Shown: piece after piece, positions 1 to 10,881 of the stretch | How the letters are laid out: every line of letters starts with the position of its first letter | Position numbering within the stretch: the stretch's first letter is position 1 | DNA from: Aliivibrio fischeri | GTDB taxonomy: Bacteria; Pseudomonadota; Gammaproteobacteria; Enterobacterales; Vibrionaceae | Assembly (NCBI GenBank): GCA_038993745.2 | Contig: CP160629.1 | Coordinates: 2,170,001 to 2,234,000 of the forward strand | Reading direction: 5' to 3' | Length of the DNA stretch: 64,000 nucleotides | Notes under the pieces: generated by a model | What the model was told of the DNA's origin: nothing | Database searches by the model: none | The model's input: the letters and a program-made list of their open reading frames with translations, nothing else | Translations under genes and position numbers: made by a program

Positions 1-1275
1 AGTGCTGAACGTATTTTTACTGCAACAAGAATACATGGATTTGTAACTCGCCGTGGTAACGTATACACCTCGCCACTAAAAAATAATACAACGAATATTT
101 ATTATCACATTGAATCATTAATCTTATTATCTATGGACTTAGAAGATAATGGAGATTATAAACAAGCTCTTCAGCAAATTAAGAAAGCTCAGTTAAAATC
201 AAAAAATTTAAATGACTTAGATTTAAATAGCTTGTTATCTATTAAACAGTGTCGTTCAAACCTAGCTTTAGGAAATTATTATCTCGCAGAGTTTTACTGC
301 CAATCAGCAATAAAGCATTTAGAAAAAACAAAAGATCATTATATCGATATTAAATGGGCGTATCGCTTATTAGCTTTAAGCTATCAAGGCGTAAGTGATT
401 TTAAATCCGCATTAAAAGCCAATGAAAAAGCATTGTCTCTAAGTAAAACTTATGAATTAAACGATACTATTTATAATAATATTAGCTCGTTATTACTACA
501 GATGGGACAATTAAAAGAAGCAGAGAAATATGCGAAAAAAGCACTAAAAATAAGAGAGAAGCGTAAAATTAGCCCAAAAATTGCCCAATCACATATTGTT
601 CTCGCACAAATATATTTAAAATCATCGCAATACGTTCATGCGAAATCGTGTGCAAATTTCGCTATAGCACAACTTAATGACAATACAGCTAATGCGCAAA
701 CTCTTAGTCGAGCATACTTAACATTAGCAGCAGTTCTAAATAAACAAAGTTATTATGATGAAGCTATTGAATATCTACTACTCGCATTAAAACAATTAGA
801 CAACAATTCAAATTCCGACTTACTTATCAATACTTACCAGCTACTTAGCAGTGCTTATTTAAAACATGAAAACTCAAATAAAGCATTAGACTACATATCA
901 ATTGCTATTGATAAATCTCAACAATCCCAGAACCAACAAGCATTAGCAAATTCATATCTCATAAAATCAGATATAGAAGAATTTACTGGTGATATAAAAG
1001 CTGCTCTTATTACTCGTAAGCTATATGAAAATGTTATCAAAAAAGTTCATGCTCTAAATGATGGTAATAAATATATGACGTTAGAATTACGTAATATTTT
1101 GATTGAGAAAGAAAAAGAGAAACTGAATAATTTAAAAGAGAAACATCAACAAATAGTTGAAATTAATAAAGAAAAGCAACACAAACTTTTATTTCAAGTT
1201 ACTGTTATTATTCTAATTTTAATCATATACCTAATATTACGTATTCGATGGTTTCCTATGCATAAGCCAAATTAA
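1..1275 (+). CDS. TPR-repeat membrane protein, 5' end outside window (partial)
   Basis: The reading frame is open from base 1, so the true start lies upstream; the first internal ATG is at 133. About 424 residues are visible. The middle (about bases 350-1010) is a run of helical tetratricopeptide-like repeats with recurring A-x-x-Y/L and K-A-L positions. A lysine/glutamate-rich stretch likely to form a coiled coil follows (about 1070-1180). A single hydrophobic segment (about 1180-1240) comes next, then a short basic tail ending PMHKPN. TPR arrays serve protein-protein interaction; the partner is unknown. The layout suggests a membrane-anchored scaffold or the sensor part of a signalling protein, but no GGDEF, kinase or DNA-binding domain follows the membrane segment. 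Base composition is more AT-rich than the housekeeping genes to the right. Function not recognised. Confidence 0.75.
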   Translation, partial: SAERIFTATRIHGFVTRRGNVYTSPLKNNTTNIYYHIESLILLSMDLEDNGDYKQALQQIKKAQLKSKNLNDLDLNSLLSIKQCRSNLALGNYYLAEFYCQSAIKHLEKTKDHYIDIKWAYRLLALSYQGVSDFKSALKANEKALSLSKTYELNDTIYNNISSLLLQMGQLKEAEKYAKKALKIREKRKISPKIAQSHIVLAQIYLKSSQYVHAKSCANFAIAQLNDNTANAQTLSRAYLTLAAVLNKQSYYDEAIEYLLLALKQLDNNSNSDLLINTYQLLSSAYLKHENSNKALDYISIAIDKSQQSQNQQALANSYLIKSDIEEFTGDIKAALITRKLYENVIKKVHALNDGNKYMTLELRNILIEKEKEKLNNLKEKHQQIVEINKEKQHKLLFQVTVIILILIIYLILRIRWFPMHKPN

Positions 1276-1356
1276 TGATCTATATTTAAATGTAGCAACG
1301 GATATGCATACAAAAAGTCGTAAGGAAAAATCAATTATTTTATTGAGGTCTTAACG

Positions 1357-1530
1357 ATGAAATACACATTATTAGCAATTCTTTTATCCATTTCTTCGTT
1401 TAATATATTTGCTTATGGTGGTGCCACAGAAGTGGGGCCAAAAGTATCCTGTGAGCTACCAGATGGAACAGTATCAGAAACTTATTTACTATTATGTAAA
1501 GGTAACGGTGGTACCGTTAAAGTGGATTAA
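1357..1530 (+). CDS. Small secreted peptide, 57 aa, unknown function
   Basis: A 57-residue frame starting at ATG 1357, preceded by GAGG at 1345-1348. Residues 1-19 form a classic signal peptide (MKYTLLAILLSISSFNIFA) with a likely cut after FA-Y. The mature part is only about 38 residues, rich in Gly, Thr and Val, with two cysteines (in VSCELPDG and LLLCKG) that could form one disulfide in the periplasm. It lies 81 bases after the TPR gene on the same strand and ends before a clear bidirectional terminator, so it may be the last gene of that unit. No family recognised. Signal peptide, Shine-Dalgarno and terminator together make it a credible gene. Confidence 0.6.
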   Translation: MKYTLLAILLSISSFNIFAYGGATEVGPKVSCELPDGTVSETYLLLCKGNGGTVKVD

Positions 1531-1594
1531 ATAAAGTATTAATCAATAGCAATGACTAAGTAATTACTGAAAAAGTAAAAACGCAAAGCATAAC

Positions 1595-1619
1595 AAAACC
1601 GCTGAATAACAGCGGTTTT
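1595..1619. terminator. Bidirectional intrinsic terminator
   Basis: The stem AAAACCGCT / AGCGGTTTT closes a 7-base loop, with A and T runs on either side. It sits between the convergent small secreted peptide gene (+) and gltX (-) and can serve both. Confidence 0.85.
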
Positions 1620-1639
1620 TATCCAAAATATAAGCAGGA

Positions 1640-3064
1640 TTATGCGTTAGCTTCACGCTCTGCAATAAATGCTAATGCCATCTTGATGCGAGCAACAACA
1701 CGCTCTTTACCAACTAATTGCATAACAGCATCTACTGATGGTGATTGACCACCGCCAGTTACTGCAACACGTAGAGGCATACCAATTTTGCCCATGCCGA
1801 TCTCTAACTCAGCACACACTTCTTCAATCACATGGTGAAGATTTTCAGTAGTCCACTCTTCTAGCGCTTCCACTTTAGCTAAAGCAAGCTCTAATGGGCC
1901 TTTAGCAACACCACGTAAGTGTTTTTTAGCTGCACCAGCTTCAAACTCTTCGAAATCTTGGTAGAAATAACGAGATTGATCAGCTAATTCGATCAGCGTA
2001 TTGCAACGTTCACCCACTAGCTTAATAACTTCAGTAATTGCAGGACCATTATCTAAAGAGATTTCTTTTTGATCTAAGTGCCATTGTAGGTATTTTGCAA
2101 CATACTCAGGCTCTGATGATTTAATGTAGTGGTTGTTTAACCATAACAATTTATCAGTGTTGAATGCTGATGCTGATTTACTTACTGCGCTTAAACTAAA
2201 TAGATTAATCATCTCTTCTTGAGAGAAAATCTCTTGATCACCATGAGACCAACCTAAGCGTACTAAGTAGTTATTCAGTGCGTTTGGTAGGTAACCTTCA
2301 TCACGGTATTGCATTACAGATACCGCACCATGACGCTTAGACAGTTTTGCGCCATCATCGCCAAGGATCATTGCACAGTGTGCAAACATAGGTACAGGAG
2401 CACCTAATGCTTCATAAATATTGATTTGACGAGGCGTGTTATTGATATGGTCTTCACCACGAATAACTTGAGTAATACCCATATCCCAGTCATCAACCAC
2501 TACGACGAAGTTGTATGTTGGAGCACCATCAGTACGACGAATGATTAAGTCATCTAATTGGCTGTTTGAGATTTCAATGCGGCCACGAATTTGGTCATCA
2601 AATACTACCGAACCTTCTTTTGGGTTACGGAAGCGAATTACACATGCATCACCTTCTTTTGCAGCCGCATTCGCAGCAACAATTTTAGGATGGTTTGCAT
2701 CGTAACGAGCCATTTCTTTGTTTGCTTCTTGCTCTGCACGAATTTCATCTAGCAGTTCTTTTGATGCATAACATTTGTATGCTTTATCTTCAGCAAGCAG
2801 TTGGTCAACAACTTCATTGTAACGGTCAAAACGCTTAGATTGGTAATATGGACCTTCATCCCATTCCATACCCATCCAGTGCATACCTTCAATAATAGCG
2901 TCTACCGCTTCTTGAGAGTTACGCTCTAGATCCGTATCTTCGATACGTAGAACAAATTCGCCACCTTGGTTTTTAGCAAAAAGCCATGAGTAAAGTGCTG
3001 TACGAGCACCACCAACGTGAAGATAGCCTGTTGGGCTTGGAGCAAAACGAGTTTTAACCGTCAT
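1640..3064 (-). CDS. gltX: Glutamate--tRNA ligase
   Basis: Class I aminoacyl-tRNA synthetase of 474 aa that charges tRNA-Glu with glutamate in the cytoplasm. The HIGH-type ATP-binding signature lies near the N-terminus ([18 protein letters not shown], residues 7-24) and the KMSKS-type loop appears as KLSKRHG at about residue 240. Length is normal for proteobacterial GltX. The start ATG at 3064 follows a GGTAATAACA stretch, a weak ribosome site, but [11 protein letters not shown] is the usual N-terminus of the family. It stands alone between the TPR/secreted-peptide unit and a lipoprotein gene. Confidence 0.97.
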   Translation of the reverse strand: MTVKTRFAPSPTGYLHVGGARTALYSWLFAKNQGGEFVLRIEDTDLERNSQEAVDAIIEGMHWMGMEWDEGPYYQSKRFDRYNEVVDQLLAEDKAYKCYASKELLDEIRAEQEANKEMARYDANHPKIVAANAAAKEGDACVIRFRNPKEGSVVFDDQIRGRIEISNSQLDDLIIRRTDGAPTYNFVVVVDDWDMGITQVIRGEDHINNTPRQINIYEALGAPVPMFAHCAMILGDDGAKLSKRHGAVSVMQYRDEGYLPNALNNYLVRLGWSHGDQEIFSQEEMINLFSLSAVSKSASAFNTDKLLWLNNHYIKSSEPEYVAKYLQWHLDQKEISLDNGPAITEVIKLVGERCNTLIELADQSRYFYQDFEEFEAGAAKKHLRGVAKGPLELALAKVEALEEWTTENLHHVIEEVCAELEIGMGKIGMPLRVAVTGGGQSPSVDAVMQLVGKERVVARIKMALAFIAEREANA

Positions 3065-3188
3065 TGTTATTACCTTTTTGAAGAGGTTGAGCTGAATCTG
3101 TCAGCACCACATAATTTGTGCGCTATTTTAGCACTATAAGGTAATTCTACAATGGGAAAGAGAGACTGTGTCTAATTTAAAAAATAGA

Positions 3189-3221
3189 AAAAGTGGTTAA
3201 GCTACTTACTCAACCACTTTT
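3189..3221. terminator. Intrinsic terminator downstream of lipoprotein gene
   Basis: The stem AAAAGTGGTT / AACCACTTTT has A/T runs on both sides. It lies just after the stop of the minus-strand lipoprotein gene at 3234, so it ends that gene before gltX. Confidence 0.75.
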
Positions 3222-3233
3222 AAAATTCAAAAA

Positions 3234-4031
3234 TTATTTATTTAACAACCAAGTTAAGATTTGAGCTCTATCTTCAGTAGAGGCCTTTTCATACCAGTAG
3301 CTCAACATTTCTACTGATTTAGAATCAGATTTTAATTGCGTACTGATTGATTTTCTATTTGCAAACGCCCACTCAGTAAATTGCTCTTGTTCTGCAACAG
3401 TTGCTTCATCAAACCAATATTTACTCATTTCTACTGGTTTCGAATCTTTTGATTCTACTTTTATTTCAGCCGCAGGTTGCTGCACTGCTGATGGAGTATG
3501 TTCAAGCTGAAGCGTTTTCTCATTTAGCACGGCTTGAAAATAGCCGGCTGGAATAGTGAAAGATAATTTAGAAAGATCGTTTTGAGTTTTAACTACGTAA
3601 GTTAATCCTGTTTTTGCTGATGAAACAATCTCTTCGTTATCAATAGGGAACGTAAAGTATTGAGTTGATGTGCAGTGCTCTGAACATGATTCCGTCGATA
3701 CTGAATAAGGTTTTATTTTGCGTTCTTCATTATTAATAAACACAGAATCATACGCATAACTTGTTTTAAAATAACTTAGCTCTACAGCCATATACGATGA
3801 TGGCGCTTTTCTTCCACCAGTAGGGTAAATAGCAACAAGTTGTGATGTATTTTTTAAAGAACTAGCCCCAACACTTTTATTTTCAATTGGAACAATATCC
3901 TTCGCTTCAATTGATACATAATTAAACTTTCGAGTAACTTCTTCGATTGCATCAGAAAAATCATCATCACTCGATAATGTTGAGCATCCACTCAGTAATA
4001 ATATGCTAATTCCAACAACTTTTTTATACAT
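3234..4031 (-). CDS. Lipoprotein with duplicated C-terminal YW motif
   Basis: The start is set at ATG 4031, seven codons inside a longer frame that opens with TTG, because AAGGTG lies six bases upstream of it. The 265-aa protein has a lipoprotein signal with lipobox LLSGC (Cys16). The middle is a beta-rich domain containing a close cysteine pair (ESCSEHC). The last 70 residues are two copies of a helical unit, S-K-x-V-E-M-x-x-Y-W-[FY] ... W, about 40 residues apart. From memory this unit resembles the C-terminal tail of DUF2057/UPF0319 proteins of Vibrio; the family is not confirmed. Probably an outer-membrane or periplasm-facing lipoprotein. Function unknown. Confidence 0.75.
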   Translation of the reverse strand: MYKKVVGISILLLSGCSTLSSDDDFSDAIEEVTRKFNYVSIEAKDIVPIENKSVGASSLKNTSQLVAIYPTGGRKAPSSYMAVELSYFKTSYAYDSVFINNEERKIKPYSVSTESCSEHCTSTQYFTFPIDNEEIVSSAKTGLTYVVKTQNDLSKLSFTIPAGYFQAVLNEKTLQLEHTPSAVQQPAAEIKVESKDSKPVEMSKYWFDEATVAEQEQFTEWAFANRKSISTQLKSDSKSVEMLSYWYEKASTEDRAQILTWLLNK

Positions 4032-4065
4032 TTTATACACCTTAAATTTCAAATGCTCTTAAAAT

Positions 4066-4093
4066 AAAAACGCTAGCAATTCGCTAGCGTTTT
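4066..4093. terminator. Terminator of porin copy 1
   Basis: The stem ACGCTAGC / GCTAGCGT encloses a 4-base loop with flanking A/T runs and lies just downstream of the porin stop at 4120 (minus strand). The same CGCTAGC stem is found after the second porin at 5874-5894, so the terminator was duplicated with the gene. Confidence 0.85.
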
Positions 4094-4119
4094 AAAAATT
4101 AACTAAGTAACAGTATACC

Positions 4120-5169
4120 TTAGAAACCGTACTCTAAACCAACACGAGTTACGATATCTGTATCTGCATCACCAACAGTGCGACCAGCTACACGTAAATA
4201 AGGTACAAAGCCGTTGTGAACAAACATTAATTGACCAGAAATTGTACTTGAGTCTAATGTATCTTCAATCAGGCCCGCACCTTTTTGACTAACACCATCA
4301 GCATCTAAGTTAGCAGCATAACCCAACTTAATACCCATTGGACCATTCCAGTATTGACCGATTACAGAGAATGAACCTTGATCTACATTTTCATCAGTGC
4401 CAATAACTTTTCCATCTTTATCTTTATGCTGGAATTTATCTACACTTTCTTGTTTGTATGCAGCTGATAGGCTAAATCCACCTGGTAAACCAACCTCAGC
4501 ACCAACTAAGTATGATAAGTTATCGTTTCCATCGATACCGCGGAAATCAGAACCACCTTCAACAGCACCCATTAATGTTACTGTATTGATAGTATATTTA
4601 ACATTACCACCAAAGAAGCGAGAATCACGAGTAGCTGTACCACTTGGGTTTCCATCACGACCGGCAGAAAGAGCAAATGTTAAACCACCAAAGTTTGGAG
4701 AATCATAACGAACTTGGTTTGATTGACGATCGTAGTGACCATTTACACCACCCCAATCGAATACAGAACCTAGGCCTGGGTTAGAGAATGGCCAGTCAAT
4801 AATTTCATACATAGGTGTTAAAACACGACCTGCGCGGAAGTTACCCCAATCACCAGAAAGACCTAAATATGTATCACGAGCGCCTAGTGCACCACCTTGA
4901 CCACTATCCACATAACCAGATTCGATTTGCATTGTTACCAATACATTTTCAAACATCTCTTTATGAGCACGGAAACCAATGCGAGATTCATTCTCTAGAA
5001 CATACCCACTAGTACCAGCGCCATTACCAGTCGTGTTGTAGTTAACTGCAGACATTGCAGCCACACCGTACACATCTACATTAAAGTCAGAGTTAATACC
5101 AACTTCTTTTGCCATAACGCCAGTAGAAACTAAAGCGATAGCAGCACCTACAAGTGTCTTTTTGAACAT
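4120..5169 (-). CDS. Outer-membrane general/chito-porin, copy 1
   Basis: A 16-strand-type Gram-negative porin of 349 aa. It has a signal peptide ending VMA-KEVG, Gly/Asp/Asn-rich beta-barrel repeats throughout and the terminal phenylalanine (GLEYGF) required for outer-membrane assembly. The start is placed at the second ATG (5169): AAGGA is only three bases from the first ATG (5175) but nine from the second. Position next to ligA matches, from memory, V. cholerae VC0972, described as a chitoporin, so uptake of chito-oligosaccharides is a reasonable inference but not shown. It is almost identical to the porin at 5925-6983. Its 5' leader carries a stem-loop shared with that copy, and a CRP-like site lies further upstream. 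Confidence 0.9.
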   Translation of the reverse strand: MFKKTLVGAAIALVSTGVMAKEVGINSDFNVDVYGVAAMSAVNYNTTGNGAGTSGYVLENESRIGFRAHKEMFENVLVTMQIESGYVDSGQGGALGARDTYLGLSGDWGNFRAGRVLTPMYEIIDWPFSNPGLGSVFDWGGVNGHYDRQSNQVRYDSPNFGGLTFALSAGRDGNPSGTATRDSRFFGGNVKYTINTVTLMGAVEGGSDFRGIDGNDNLSYLVGAEVGLPGGFSLSAAYKQESVDKFQHKDKDGKVIGTDENVDQGSFSVIGQYWNGPMGIKLGYAANLDADGVSQKGAGLIEDTLDSSTISGQLMFVHNGFVPYLRVAGRTVGDADTDIVTRVGLEYGF

Positions 5170-5199
5170 AGTCATAATTCCTTCATTTAACTAATTAAG

Positions 5200-5245
5200 T
5201 AATGCATGGATATTTAAGTTGGTCGCCGAAATGAACCATGCATTA
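5200..5245 (-). promoter_or_regulatory. 5' leader stem-loop with conserved loop (porin 1)
   Basis: A perfect 10-bp inverted repeat (TAATGCATGG at 5200-5209, complement at 5236-5245) encloses a loop whose sense-strand core is TTTCGGCGACCAACTTAAA. The structure ends about 30 bases before the porin ATG. The second porin has the same loop core inside a different but equally perfect stem (7021-7062). Retained pairing with different sequence argues for an RNA structure. Function unknown; small-RNA pairing or protein binding are possible. Confidence 0.6.
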
Positions 5246-5870
5246 GATTTGTTGTCTGGAGCGCACTATGACAATGTTTTTTCACAAAGAAAATATAGTT
5301 ATGTTTTTTGAGTGATCATCTTCAAATTACCGTTTTTATAAAAAAATATTTACCATTTAAAAACAATAACTTAAACAATAAAGATAAACTAAAGCAATAA
5401 TTTAAAAGAATAACAAAAGAGACTGATATCTCGAAATAGTGGCCATTTAGGCCTAAAGATCATACTTAGATCACCTTATCTTTATATATTTTTATCTTGG
5501 TTTAGATGTATTTAAGGAAAAATGAGAACTAAGTCGCACTAAATAATGCAGAAATATCCCCTAGTTTATTGATTAATTTACTTTTCTAATCTTCTGACAA
5601 TATTCCATTATTAACTACAGAACATCACTACAACGCATTCTTTCATCTATCTTTCTAAAGAATAAATATGTTTATATAGCTTAATTTTCTTTTTCTATCT
5701 AGAATCCTTGCGCTGAAATCACTCCAATTGATAAGCATCTATAACACTCTATTAATGTAGAAGCATGATTAAAGGGCGCGACACATATAAATGATAAAAA
5801 CACTGTTTGTTAATTTTCATTGAGAATCATCTAACTCTATTATTTATATCTTTACTTTACGAAATCAAAA
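5246..5870. other. Gene-free intergenic region between the porins
   Basis: About 620 AT-rich bases without a credible reading frame. The part next to porin 1 must hold its promoter, and a CRP-like site is at 5311-5326. I see no repeat, tRNA or clear small RNA with its own terminator in the rest. Confidence 0.6.
5311..5326 (-). promoter_or_regulatory. CRP-like site upstream of porin 1
   Basis: AGTGATCATCTTCAAA matches the TGTGA-N6-TCACA consensus at 8 of 10 positions. A site with the same half-sites and following TT (AGTGATTAAGATCAAA) lies upstream of the second porin. Carbohydrate porins are commonly CRP-activated, so control by cAMP-CRP is inferred. Confidence 0.4.
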
Positions 5871-5873
5871 AAA

Positions 5874-5894
5874 ACGCTAGCAAATAGCTAGCGT
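5874..5894. terminator. Terminator of porin copy 2
   Basis: ACGCTAGC / GCTAGCGT with loop AAATA, an A run upstream and T-rich downstream bases. It follows the stop of the minus-strand porin at 5925 and shares its stem with the terminator after porin 1. Confidence 0.85.
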
Positions 5895-5924
5895 ATTTTA
5901 AGTATTTAATAATGATAAGACATT

Positions 5925-6983
5925 TTAGAAGCCGTACTCTAAACCTACACGAGTTACGATATCAGTATCAGCATCACCAACTGTACGCCCAGCTACTCGT
6001 AAATATGGTACAAAACCATTATGTACATACATAACTTGACCTGAGATAGTATTTGAATCCAAGGTATCCTCAATTAAACCAGCACCTTTTTGACTAACTC
6101 CATCAGCATCTAAATTGGCAGCATAGCCAACTTTAAAACCTAATGAATCAAGCCAATACTGACCAATCACAGAAAATGAACCTTGATCTACATTTTCATC
6201 AGTGCCAATAACAGTACCACTATCTTTATGTTGATACTTATCTACACTCTCTTGTTTATATGCCGCAGCTAAACTAAAGCCACCAGGTAAACCAACCTCA
6301 GCGCCCACTAAATAAGTTAAGTTATCATTACCATCAATACCGCGAAAATCTGAACCACCTTCAACAGCACCCATTAATGTTACTGTGTTGATTGTATATT
6401 TAACATTACCACTGAAAAAACGAGAATCACGAGTTGCAGAACCACTTGGGTTTCCATCACGACCAGCAGAAAGAGCAAATGTTAAACCACCAAAATTAGG
6501 AGAGTCGTAACGAACTTGGTTTGATTGACGATCATAGTGAGCATTTACACCACCCCAATCAAATACAGAACCTAAACCAGGGTTAGAGAAAGGCCAGTCA
6601 ATAATTTCATATAAAGGTGTAAGTACACGACCTGCACGCAAATTACCCCAATCACCAGAAAGACCTAGGTAAGTATCACGAGCACCTAACTCTCCACCTT
6701 GCCAGCTATCTACATAACCAGACTCAATTTGCATTGTAACTAATACATTTTCAAACATTTCTTTATGTGCACGAAAACCAATTCGAGATTCATTTTCTAA
6801 TACATAACCGTTTGTACCATCGCCATTACCAGTTGTATTGTAGTTAACAGTAGACATTGCAGCCACACCGTACACTTCAACATTAAAGTCAGAGTTAATA
6901 CCAACTTCTTTTGCTGTTACACCAGCAGATGCTAAAGCAACAGCTGCGCCTAATAACGTTGTTTTAAAAAATTTGTTTTCCAT
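5925..6983 (-). CDS. Outer-membrane general/chito-porin, copy 2
   Basis: A porin of 352 aa with a signal peptide ending VTA-KEVG, beta-barrel body and terminal GLEYGF. AGGAG lies nine bases before the ATG at 6983. By eye roughly nine residues in ten match the porin at 4120-5169, so the pair is a tandem duplication. The main differences are in the signal peptide, at VDSW94QGGE versus VDSG92QGGA, in the KDSGTVIG loop (shorter here), and at WLDSLGFKVGY versus WNGPMGIKLGY. An aromatic at position 94 could alter sugar contacts in the channel; that is inference. The VC0972-like position beside ligA suggests a chitoporin-type role. A shared leader stem-loop and a CRP-like site lie upstream. Confidence 0.9.
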   Translation of the reverse strand: MENKFFKTTLLGAAVALASAGVTAKEVGINSDFNVEVYGVAAMSTVNYNTTGNGDGTNGYVLENESRIGFRAHKEMFENVLVTMQIESGYVDSWQGGELGARDTYLGLSGDWGNLRAGRVLTPLYEIIDWPFSNPGLGSVFDWGGVNAHYDRQSNQVRYDSPNFGGLTFALSAGRDGNPSGSATRDSRFFSGNVKYTINTVTLMGAVEGGSDFRGIDGNDNLTYLVGAEVGLPGGFSLAAAYKQESVDKYQHKDSGTVIGTDENVDQGSFSVIGQYWLDSLGFKVGYAANLDADGVSQKGAGLIEDTLDSNTISGQVMYVHNGFVPYLRVAGRTVGDADTDIVTRVGLEYGF

Positions 6984-7020
6984 GGAATAAAGCTCCTAAA
7001 AATGGATATAGCTGTGTTCA

Positions 7021-7062
7021 TTATTTATTGGCTTTAAGTTGGCCGCCGAAAGCAATAAATAA
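7021..7062 (-). promoter_or_regulatory. 5' leader stem-loop with conserved loop (porin 2)
   Basis: A perfect 10-bp stem (TTATTTATTG at 7021-7030, complement at 7053-7062) surrounds a loop with sense-strand core TTTCGGCGGCCAACTTAAA, one base different from the porin 1 loop. An inner GCTTT/AAAGC pairing can extend the stem past one bulged G. It ends 37 bases before the ATG. Confidence 0.6.
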
Positions 7063-7462
7063 ATCTCCTCATTCACACAATTTTTAAATCAGAAAAGGAA
7101 AATTCAAAAATTGTAATTACCTTATATTTTTTCCTGCATACACTCCGTGCATCCATGAACAAAGACTAAACTTTCATAAAAAAACATAAAACAAAAACTT
7201 AATTTCCAATAAAAAAAATATGAGCGAGCGCAAACTTCTTTCGTGTTAGTGATTAAGATCAAATTAAATAGATCAAAAAACATAAAAAACAGCGTTAAAT
7301 ATATAAAACAGTCACTTATAAATATAAAAAAATACTCAATGCGACTGAGATCTCTATATTTTGAAAAGCCAAGAAAAAACCAACTTTAATTTGTCGACAT
7401 AGATAAGTCATTAATAATTCACTTTAAACAAACCAAAAATAATTTAATATTTTTACCAATAA
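7063..7462. other. Gene-free region upstream of porin 2
   Basis: About 400 very AT-rich bases between the porin 2 leader and the ligA terminator. It holds the CRP/FNR-like site at 7248-7263 and presumably the porin 2 promoter. No coding frame or other structure is evident. Confidence 0.6.
7248..7263 (-). promoter_or_regulatory. CRP- or FNR-like site upstream of porin 2
   Basis: AGTGATTAAGATCAAA matches CRP half-sites at 8 of 10 positions. Its inner TTGAT-N4-ATCAC form (reverse strand) also matches the FNR consensus at 9 of 10, so either regulator could bind. The related site before porin 1 favours CRP. Confidence 0.4.
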
Positions 7463-7490
7463 AAAAAGGAGCCATATAAGGCTCCTTTTT
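7463..7490. terminator. Terminator of ligA
   Basis: AAAAAGGAGCC / GGCTCCTTTTT hairpin with a long T run on the minus strand, 20 bases after the ligA stop. Confidence 0.9.
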
Positions 7491-7510
7491 AATAACCAAA
7501 ATTATTAGTC

Positions 7511-9520
<2,010 letters not shown>

Positions 9521-9557
9521 TCATCAACTTCTTATTCGGTTGTTCTTAAAATAAAAA

Positions 9558-9578
9558 AAAGGCTCATGATGAGCCTTT
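9558..9578. terminator. Hairpin between zipA and ligA
   Basis: AAAGGCTCA / TGAGCCTTT with a 3-base loop. On the minus strand it is followed by a T run, so it can terminate zipA transcription, at least partly, before ligA. Confidence 0.75.
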
Positions 9579-9608
9579 CTCATTAATCCTAATTCTATAG
9601 TAGATATT

Positions 9609-10598
<990 letters not shown>

Positions 10599-10881
10599 CG
10601 TTAACTCTCTGCTCTTCTGCTTTATTGAGCTTTCTCTTAAATTAAAATAAGAAAGCTTATATCAACTATCATATGAATGTAGTTTAGTTATTATCACTAA
10701 TCTACCACTACTTTCCTGTAATGTACCAAATAATAACCCTATTGTTGAATAACAAAATGAAAGTGGTGACATAAATCTTACATTTGAACTGTTTAGTGGA
10801 ACTTTATTTGCTCATATTTCATTTATTTGTCTCAATTTTTGAGTATAGTGAACTTAACATCCACACAGTAAAATACAAATT

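Noticed and set aside
5246..5870. Possible small RNA gene between the porins
   Set aside because: No promoter-terminator pair or independent hairpin with a T run was found apart from the porin 2 terminator.
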